Positions 9,199-18,000 of a stretch of 64,000 bases of DNA are shown here, piece after piece. The position numbers and the translations under genes were made by a program. Within the stretch, counting starts at the first letter, position 1. Every line of letters begins with the position of its first letter. Below the pieces are notes generated by a model, which did not search any database, had not been told where the DNA came from, and was given only the letters and a program-made list of their open reading frames with translations. Origin of the DNA: an uncultured Paracoccaceae bacterium (GTDB lineage Bacteria > Pseudomonadota > Alphaproteobacteria > Rhodobacterales > Rhodobacteraceae); the NCBI GenBank assembly GCA_947499725.1, contig CANMPK010000001.1, forward strand, positions 310,001 through 374,000, written 5' to 3'.

Positions 9199-9564
9199 GT
9201 GATAAACAAGCGTCTTGATGTAAATCAGCGCGATTTGTGGCAGTGTTTTCTGAACCTTGCCCCAAAATTTTTCTCAATAAAAAATTAACTTAGTTCAGAT
9301 TACCACTTGATTATTACATCGAGGTAAGGCTTTTCTCTTTTAGGTTGTTTGTTTTTAGGTATCCCTTGGTTGAATTTGACGAATTGTCTTTCCAAGTGTA
9401 GCTCAATTTAATCGGTTTAGTGTATTAACTCGTTGATTTTGTATAAATATTAATCATTTTAGGCCTAAATCTGCCTCAGATAAGATATAAATCAATTTCG
9501 CCTTTTAGGGGAATCGGAGAATCGATTACTCTGAAAGACGGGGGAATTCGCGACCGGTTAGGAC
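9199..9564 (+). other. AT-rich intergenic region upstream of a LuxR-type regulator
   Basis: About 366 bases with no credible coding frame, much richer in A and T than the flanking operon. It probably holds the end of the exopolysaccharide transcript and the promoter of the regulator at 9565. I see no convincing terminator hairpin or long inverted repeat. Confidence 0.5.
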
Positions 9565-10200
9565 ATGACCATGCAAAGCGTATTAATCTTCGACAAGAAT
9601 CCGTCCTTGGCAGACGCCTTGGCTGCTCAGTTGTCGCTACCTCAATCTATCAATTGTAAAGGCTATTCTAGTACAGTTGATATCGTTGCGACCGTGAAGA
9701 ACGAAGCGCCGGATTTGGTCTTGTTGGATCCAATTCACCTGTCTTTGTCGGAAAGTCATGATATCACCGACTTCCGGCGTTCTTTAGCGGCTCTCGCGCC
9801 AGAAATTCGTTTGCTTTGCTATAGCTTCGATATTTCGAGCCCCATGATGCGTGCAGCCATGGATGCGGGTTTTCACGGGTGCCTGTCCAAATACTGCACG
9901 CTTCAACAACTCGAAGTTGCGATCGCTGCAGTATTGGGGGGCGGGGTTTATTTCGACAGTGTCTTCGGAGAAAAACTGCGCGACAGCAGCGATGACATTG
10001 CCGAAGAATGCCTAAGCGCCCGAGAGAAAGAGGTGCTGATCCGCATCGCCCGCGGACTTGCGCCAAAGCAAATTGCCTATGATCTAAGCATCAGCGCTAA
10101 AACTGTCGAAACCTACAAATCACGCGCAGTGCAAAAACTGGGTTTGGCGGATCGCTCCAAAGTCGTGGAATACGCTTTGGAACACGGTTGGATCTCTTAA
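9565..10200 (+). CDS. NarL/FixJ-type response regulator with LuxR DNA-binding domain
   Basis: 211 residues. The N-terminal receiver domain (about 4-125) has the phospho-acceptor Asp in LVLLDP (about residue 55), an Asp in the first loop (IFDKN) and the conserved Lys in CLSK. The C-terminal LuxR helix-turn-helix (about 148-208) begins LSAREKEVL and contains KQIAYDLSISAKTVETYKS. No sensor kinase lies beside it, so it is an orphan here. Standing directly behind the alginate-like operon it could control polymer production, which is inference from position only. A second ATG lies six bases inside the frame. Confidence 0.85.
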   Translation: MTMQSVLIFDKNPSLADALAAQLSLPQSINCKGYSSTVDIVATVKNEAPDLVLLDPIHLSLSESHDITDFRRSLAALAPEIRLLCYSFDISSPMMRAAMDAGFHGCLSKYCTLQQLEVAIAAVLGGGVYFDSVFGEKLRDSSDDIAEECLSAREKEVLIRIARGLAPKQIAYDLSISAKTVETYKSRAVQKLGLADRSKVVEYALEHGWIS

Positions 10201-10273
10201 CTTAGCAAATTGATCTATCTTGATTAAATTCCCTCTGCATGCCCAGATGCATAGCATTCGGCAGGAGGAACGT

Positions 10274-11665
10274 ATGACAGATCAAATGAATATCGTGACA
10301 ACGATAGAAGACCTTAAGGCAATCTTGGGGGATCGTCTGTCCACAGGCCAATCTGTCCGCGATCTACACAGCAAAGGCGAGGGCTATGCCTCTCCGGTTT
10401 TGCCAGATGCCGTGGCTTACCCGGAAACCACCCAAGAGGTTTCCGATATCCTCCGCATTTGTCACCAGCATAAATGCCCTGTTGTGCCCTTTGGTGTCGG
10501 CAGCTCTTTAGAAGGGCATGTGGTCCCCTTAAGAGGGGGGATAAGCCTTAACATGACGCGCATGAACAAAGTGCTCGATATTCTGCCCGAAGATCTAAAC
10601 GCAGTCGTTCAACCAGGCGTCACCCGCACGCAGCTGAATGAGGAATTGCGGGCCACAGGCCTGATGTTCACAGTTGACCCCGGTGCAGACGCCACAATGG
10701 GCGGCATGGCAGCCACCCGCGCCTCTGGCACAAATACAGTGCGTTACGGCACCATGCGTGAAAACGTTTTGGCTCTCGAGGTTGTGCTGGCCGATGGCAC
10801 CATCATCCGGACTGGCAGTAAGGCCCGCAAATCTTCCGCAGGCTATGATCTCACCCACTTGATGATCGGCTCAGAAGGCACGCTTGGCATCATCACAGAA
10901 CTCACCGTGCGCCTGTTTGGCCAACCCGAAACCATTTCAGCCGCCACCTGCGCCTTTGAAACCATCGAGGATGCGGTCAATAGCGTGATTATGGCCATTC
11001 AAATCGGTCTGCCCATGGCGCGGATCGAACTGGTGGACGATGTGCAGATCAAAGCGATCAACGCCTATAACGACGCCTTCGATATGCCCGAAAAACCTCA
11101 TCTCTTCCTAGAATTCCACGGCTCGCCTGCTGGTGTGCAAGAACAAGTCGAGATGTTCCAATCCATCACCGACGATTTCGGTGCCAGCGATTTCCAATGG
11201 GCGAGCCAAACCGAAGACCGCAACCGCCTCTGGGCGGCGCGCCACAGTGCATACTACGCCGCAAAAGGCCTGCGTCCGGGGGCAGATGGTTTGGTCACAG
11301 ATTGCTGCGTACCAATTTCCAAACTTTCCGAATGCATCTTTGGAGCCAAGCAAGCCATTGCGGCATCCGGTCTGATCTCTCCTGTGGTGGGCCACGTTGG
11401 GGATGGTAACTTTCACCTACAAATCTTGATCGAGCCGGGCAATGACGCAGAACTCAAAGCCGCAAAAGACGTGGCCAATACGGTCAACCAATTGGCGCTC
11501 GAACTTGGCGGCACCGTCACAGGCGAACATGGGGTAGGGACGGGCAAGCTGGCCTATATGCAGGCTGAACACGGCGCAGCCCATGCAGTGATGGGCACAT
11601 TGAAGCGCGCGCTTGATCCAGAGAATATCTTGAACCCGGGGAAGGTGGTTCTGTTGAACGCCTAA
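10274..11665 (+). CDS. FAD-linked oxidase, D-lactate dehydrogenase (cytochrome)-like
   Basis: About 463 residues from the ATG at 10274, chosen because AGGAGG lies just upstream at 10263-10268. It has the two-part layout of the D-2-hydroxyacid dehydrogenase group. The FAD_binding_4 (PCMH) domain spans about 38-215 with VVPFGVGSSLEGHV and PGADATMGGMAATRASG. The C-terminal FAD-oxidase domain carries VGHVGDGNFHL and TGEHGVGTGK. Such enzymes oxidise D-lactate or a related 2-hydroxyacid and pass electrons to cytochrome c or quinone. No glcE/glcF partner is adjacent, which favours a single-chain D-lactate-type enzyme over glycolate oxidase. The exact substrate is not settled by sequence. Confidence 0.85.
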   Translation: MTDQMNIVTTIEDLKAILGDRLSTGQSVRDLHSKGEGYASPVLPDAVAYPETTQEVSDILRICHQHKCPVVPFGVGSSLEGHVVPLRGGISLNMTRMNKVLDILPEDLNAVVQPGVTRTQLNEELRATGLMFTVDPGADATMGGMAATRASGTNTVRYGTMRENVLALEVVLADGTIIRTGSKARKSSAGYDLTHLMIGSEGTLGIITELTVRLFGQPETISAATCAFETIEDAVNSVIMAIQIGLPMARIELVDDVQIKAINAYNDAFDMPEKPHLFLEFHGSPAGVQEQVEMFQSITDDFGASDFQWASQTEDRNRLWAARHSAYYAAKGLRPGADGLVTDCCVPISKLSECIFGAKQAIAASGLISPVVGHVGDGNFHLQILIEPGNDAELKAAKDVANTVNQLALELGGTVTGEHGVGTGKLAYMQAEHGAAHAVMGTLKRALDPENILNPGKVVLLNA

Positions 11666-12043
11666 GCCTGAGCTTCACCCATTACTAAAGAAGCGAAACT
11701 TCAATTCGCTCTAGTAAGTCAGAGTGAACATGCATTCATAGGTCGGTTCAAATGGTTTCCCTTTGCCGATGCGTTTGGTGGTCGTTGGGCTTCGGGAACG
11801 GAATTCAAGGAGGGGATTAGCATAAGCGGCCATTGTTGACTGAATCTCTAAGACCAACCCCTAAAGTGGACGAGCTTCCAAGTAGCAACTTAAAGGAGAA
11901 GGGATCGTTTTGATATTTAGGGAAGCTTTTTTTAATGTATTAAAAATAAGTATTTAGTTTAAATTTTTGCAGCTTAAAAGATTTTTTGTTGATTGGTGTA
12001 GTCAAGCTGTTATGCCTGTCTTAATTGTTTTAAGGGGTTTGAA
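11666..12043 (+). promoter_or_regulatory. Intergenic leader of the large exoprotein gene with a stem-loop
   Basis: 378 bases without a gene. Near its left end (11682-11717) is an interrupted inverted repeat: TTACTA with TAGTAA outside and AGCGAA with TTCGCT inside, around a 7-base loop. It lacks a following T-run, so it is either a weak terminator of the flavoprotein transcript or an mRNA structure. The right part (11930-12043) is very AT-rich and probably holds the promoter of the TpsA gene; AAGGGG at about 12032 serves as its ribosome site. Confidence 0.45.
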
Positions 12044-15000
12044 GTGCGTATTAGCGTTTCTGAAATAATTGATCGTTCTGCTTACAAAGCGAAATCTTTT
12101 CTAAATAAATCAGCACTGGCGATCTCGTGTCTCGCAGTGGTACTTCAGCCAATAACGGCTGAATTAGCGCATGCGCAATCAATTCGGATTGATCCAAGCG
12201 CCCCAAGGTCCTTGACCCCATCGGTTACAAACAGCTCCACAGGAAAGCCGACGATTAACATTGTTGCTCCGAATGCAGGTGTTTCTCACAATCGGTATAA
12301 CAGCCTCTCCACCAGTTCTGGGGCTATTTTCAACAACTCCCGTACCACGGGAACGTCTAAATCAGGCGGAACTGTGCGGGCCAACCCTAACCTGCGCAGT
12401 TCTGGCTCTGCCAAAGTTATCGTGAATGAAGTACGTGGGCGTTCTGCTAGCTCTTTGAAGGGATCATTAGAAGTATTCGGCCCCAAAGCCGATGTTATCA
12501 TTGCCAACCAAAACGGATTGACTTGTGACGGCTGCTCATTCGTAAACACAGGGCGCGCGACACTTTCCACTGGTTCCGTTTCTGTCCGCGGAAGTAAAGT
12601 GGAACTGAATGTTAAGCAAGGCGCTGTTCAAGTGGGGCGCGGTGGTGCATCAGGCGCGGAGACTCTCAACCTCGCAGGACGCCATGTTATTATTAACGGT
12701 AAAACCGTTGCACGTGACAGTATTATTGTATCGGGTGGCGCGCAGGTGTTTGACCCTGCGACAGGTGCATCACGTGCTGCACCGTCTGACAAAGCCCGTA
12801 ATGCACCGTATGCTGTAGACGCGACTGCTTTTGGTAGTTTGCAATCTGGCACAATTCGGGTGATCGGTAACGAAAGTGGATTAGGTGTGCGCCTCGACAG
12901 TAATTTGTCAGCTCGAGGCGATATCTCTGCGCGTTCGAAAGGGGACCTCACGGTTCGCAATGCCTCCGCTGGTCGTAATATCAGCCTAACTGCGAGCGGC
13001 ACCATCACGCAGTTAAATGGCAAGGTTCAAGCTAAACATAACATCTATGCCTCTGGTCGTAGATTTGTAACGACATCCGGTGCTCGAATGATTGCAGGTG
13101 GGAATGTTGCCATTCGTACCAATGAAACTTTGACAGTCGGTGGTGAAATTCACGCGCGCAACATCAATGTTAAAACCAATCGGGCAACGACCAACCTTGG
13201 TAAAGTTATTTCTTCCGAACAATTGACAATTGTTGCCGGCGAAATCATCAATCGTCGTTCCGTACATCAAACTTATACCAAGGTTTCTGACCCTGCTTAC
13301 GCTTGGATGAGCCGGTATGTGCCTTGGATGACTTGGTTTGTGAAACGCAACCCCAGTCATGCTTGGTCTGGCTATTATCGGACGTTGTTAAGCCGCAGTT
13401 ACAAAACCGTCGCCGATCAGCAAAATCTTGGACCTGAGGCTGTGCTTCAAGGGCGAAATGTAACGTTAAATGCTACCTATGGCGACATTGTCAACGAAAG
13501 TACGATCCGCGCAGCAGGTGGGGTTCTTAAAGCCTCTGCGCGTCGAGATATTATCAACCGTGCCCAAGTCGAAAGGGATCGCCTGAGCAACGGTAGTTAT
13601 CGGACCAGCTATCGTGGTGCAAGTCTGTCAGGCGGGGTGGTCAATCTACATGCAGGGCGTAATTATGTTCAGTCGCGTGCAGGGCTTGGGGCCAGCCATT
13701 CGCTTTACATGAACGCGAATAATTCACTATCAGTACAGCGAGATTACAATTTACCGGGCACGTTGAGCCTGATTTCTCGTGGCGGGACAGTCTCGAATAA
13801 CAAGAAGGTAACGACTCGCGGCGACATCACGCTGCATGGCGCGGCAGGGGTAAAAACAACTAACAACCTATCAGCTGGCGGAAACGTGTCTTTGGCCTCT
13901 TCGCGAGGCGGTATTGTGAATACCCGTTACATTTGGGGTAATAATATTAATCTGAATGCAGCCGGTAACATCGATAGCCTGCATGCGGATGCTCGGCGTG
14001 ATCTAAACATCAATTCCACGCGCGGTAGCGTGACCAACCGCTATGTTGCCTATGGTCGGAACCGTTTGAAAATTTCTGCGTACAATGATTTCGTCAATCA
14101 GGGGTACGCTTCTCGTACGTCAAACCTTTACGGTGGGAATGGCGTTGATATCACAGCCGGTGCGAATGCACGTCTAATTGCAACTCGCTTATGGTCATAT
14201 GGGAATATCAATATCACGGCAGGGAACCGGACGTCAGGATCGATTCAGATTTCTGGTGTCGAGACACGTTCCCCCTATAGTAAGTATACTGGCCGTAAAT
14301 ATGGTACAGAGGTTTGGACGTCCGGATCTTACGGGGCATGGCGTGGTTCGGACATTGACGCATATGGCAAGTCTTCTACTTTGACATTGAATGCCAAGCG
14401 CGGCAATCTTGATATAGTAGGTTCTTCTGTACATTCGGCCGAGAGCATGGCGCTATATGCTGGCGGAACTGTTAACATCATCAATAAGAATTACTCAGAT
14501 TCCTTTACTGAGAAAAAACGCGTTTGGTACTCATACAAAAAACGCCGCTGGTTCCGGACGCGAACCTATTGGGCGTATCGAGATTACAGTCGCAAGTTTG
14601 GCGCGTCTAAGTATGCAAATTCTAATGTGGGTACAGCGAATAACCTAACATTGGCCAGCGGTGGCAACGTTAATTGGACAGGGCGCATTGGCTTTGGCCG
14701 TGATCTAAATCTGCGTTCTTGGGCTGGAACGGTTTCAGTCAATCAAGTGGTCAACACAGCAGGTCGTGTAACGCTGAATGGCAAGAACGGGGTTGGCATT
14801 AATCGGGATGTAACAGCTGCGACAAGTCTTTCGGCCTATTCTGGTGGAACAATTGTTAACAACGCCAAACTACGGTCAAGCAACACGATCTACATGCGAG
14901 GTGGGGCGATTGCGAATAATCGCTATATGTGGGCCAATGATATAACCATGCATGCCACGGGCGACATCAATTCTTTGCACGCCGATGCGCGCCGCGATCT

Positions 15001-18000
15001 TAAAGTGACATCCGATCGTGGTAGTTTTACCAATAGATATGTCGCCTATGGCCGTCGGCACCTGAACATACAAACCTATAACGATATCAATAATCAAGGT
15101 TATGCGAGCCGCAATTCTAATTTGTATGGTGGGTCCTCCGCCACACTAGTGGCTGGTCGCAACGTGAACTTCAATGGAGCACGACTTTGGTCTTATGGAA
15201 ATATTAACATCGTTGCAGGTAACCGCACGGCCGGCTCTGTTAATATTAACGGTATCGAGACACGTCAAAAGCTTAGCGCCACGTATTCAGGTAAATATCG
15301 CAGTCGCGAAATCTGGACCACATCATATCGCGGCCACTTTCGGCAGTCTGTAATCGAAGGCTTAAACAGCAACGCAACCGTGACGGTAACTTCCCGGCGT
15401 GGAAACGTGAATCTAACCGGCTCCGACCTGCGTTCGAAAGGCAACCTGACTGTAAATGCTTCTGGCCGGGTCAATTTGCATGGCAAGGATTACTCCGACA
15501 ACACCCAGGTCCTCGACCGCCGCTGGCGTAGTTGGACCACTGGCCGCTGGTTCTGGAAGAAACGCCACTATGCCTATACCGATCACATTTCAAACAAACG
15601 TGGGACCTCACGTTATGCGAATGCTGATTTAGTGGCAGGTCGTACTTTGACGATAAATTCAGGGTCAATCGGTGGTAATGGCCTTTGGGCGACGGCCCAA
15701 AATGTAAACTTGAACGCCCGTGATAAGATCGATTTGACAAACGTTCGCAAGTTGAACGCGAGCAATCTAGTGTCTGTGAATGCACGTAACAATGCGCGTG
15801 TGCTTGGCAATGTCTCTGGCCGTAATATTACCTTTGGAAGCACGCCGAATGTGAGTATTGGTGGCGCTTACAGAATTCACGGATCGTCGGATCTGAACCT
15901 TGCGGTGGCCCGTAATTTGACCATCGAAAGCGGGCTGAGTGGCAACCGGGATGTTAAGCTGTTTTCCGCGAATGGTAACATTCGCAATCTTGGCACGCTG
16001 TCTGCAAGCCGTGACGTGGTCTTGGCAACGTCGGAGAGGGTCTTGCTGCGCGACTCATATCAGGTAATCAGCACTGGGCGTATCAACGCGGGCCGTACTG
16101 TATACTTGAGCGGAGCGCGCGGCGTTCAGACCAAGGGTATCGTTGCAAGGCAAATTGAGCTGAGCTCTCGCTGGGGGGGCGTGTCCGTGACTGGGGCACT
16201 TGTTGGTCGTGATCGCGTAGAAGTACAGGCGCGTGGCAACATATCGACACGTGGTGTTCTTGCTGATGAAGTGCGGTTGTCATCCAGCCTTGGCTCAATA
16301 AGTGCCAGCGGATGGAAGTCCTCGGATGGTAGTGACGCAGTTACCGCAAAAAGTGTGTTTGCAAGCCGCCTTGCCGCGGCATCTGACAACTTTTTGTCAG
16401 CGTCAGATGTGAGCAAGCGCACTCAAGGAATATTGCACGCGTTTGATGATCTGAGCATTAACACAACAAAAACCTTCTCTGTTACGAATGGCATGACTGT
16501 TTCCTCAGAAGGCGATCTGCTGATCAACGCAGGTGATGTAAATGTGACATCACGCTGGACTGGCAGTACTTTGTATCGATCTGCGATCTTGTCTGGTGGT
16601 GACCTAACATTGAACACCACAGGGAAGGTAGTCGTTACAGGCGGCACACTATCCTCAAAAGGCAATCTTTTCATCAACGCCGGTGGTTCGATCGAAAACC
16701 GTGCGTTGCAAACCTCTTTCAAACTCACCAAAGCCCATGGTTGTGAAGGCAGCTCCTGTGGCCGCAATGGGTTGAGTTTTGCAGCAGGAGAGATCCTTTC
16801 TGGTCAAGGCATGATCTTAACGACCAGAAACCAGTTGGTGAACCAAGCCAGCCAAATTGCAGCCGCTGGCTCTATCATGATTCATGCGCGTAATCACATT
16901 GTGAACACAACACGCTCGGGCCAATATCGTATTGTCGATATCTATAAGAAAAAGTGCTTCATCGTTTGCTATTCCAAAACCGTGCGGCAAGAGAACCGCG
17001 CAGTGATCGAGAGTGGTGTCATTCAAACCGAGTTTGGCGATATTACTTTGATCACGGATCGGTATGACATTCGCAACCACGGCTCTTTCTTGTCATCCGG
17101 AGGAGATTTGACGCTGCAAGCTGGTCGTGACGTTAGCCTGACAGCGCAGAGCTTTGAAGTTCATAACCTATTCAAAAAGCGCGGCTTCTCCGGTTTTTTA
17201 ACCTATTCGTCGAACAAGACCTACTGGAACAACTTCGCAACGGCTCTGAGCCAACTTGAAGGCATGAATGTTAATATTTCCGCCGGTCAGGATGTAAAGG
17301 GAATCGGTGCAACAGTGATGGCGTTGAACGATCTGGTTATGTCTGCCGGTCGCGACATGTCATACGATGCCAAGCAGAACGAAAAGTACCTGGTTGAAAA
17401 AGGCTGGAGCTTTGGACTGACGTCTTCAAAATTCCAGGTCTCACAAGGCCTGATCCGATCAGGAGATTTGCTGCAAGCCTACATGAACGACAACCCAGCT
17501 TTGGCTGCAGTACATGAACTTGCTACAGCCGAAGACGGGTGGGGCGCGCTGAATGGGTCACTGGCATTGATTTGGCATGGGTCGCAAACTCTTGCGAATG
17601 CAAATGGTCTGTTCAAGAAGTTGGGCGGCGACATCAGTATGTCTGATGCTTTGGCACAACAATTTGTTCCTAGCGACTTCAATGATTTTGAAGACCTTAA
17701 AAACTGCAAAGACGTAAGCTCTTGTGCGGCAGCAGCGGGCATCGGCTTCCGCTTTGAAATGTGGGAAAGCCGTCAAGAATGGACCGAGAGCCACGTGTCA
17801 CGCCTTGGTGCAGGCAATGACTTGGTCTTGACCGCAGGGCGTGACATTGCACTCGTCGGCGGGACAATCACAAGCGCGGCGTCGGATGCCACAATAGTTG
17901 CAGGCCGTGATTTCTTGATGACCGCTGTGGCTGATAACACCCGCACATCCAACAGCGGCTGGGGGCTGAATATTGGCTTCTCCCAAAGCGGCGTAACAGT

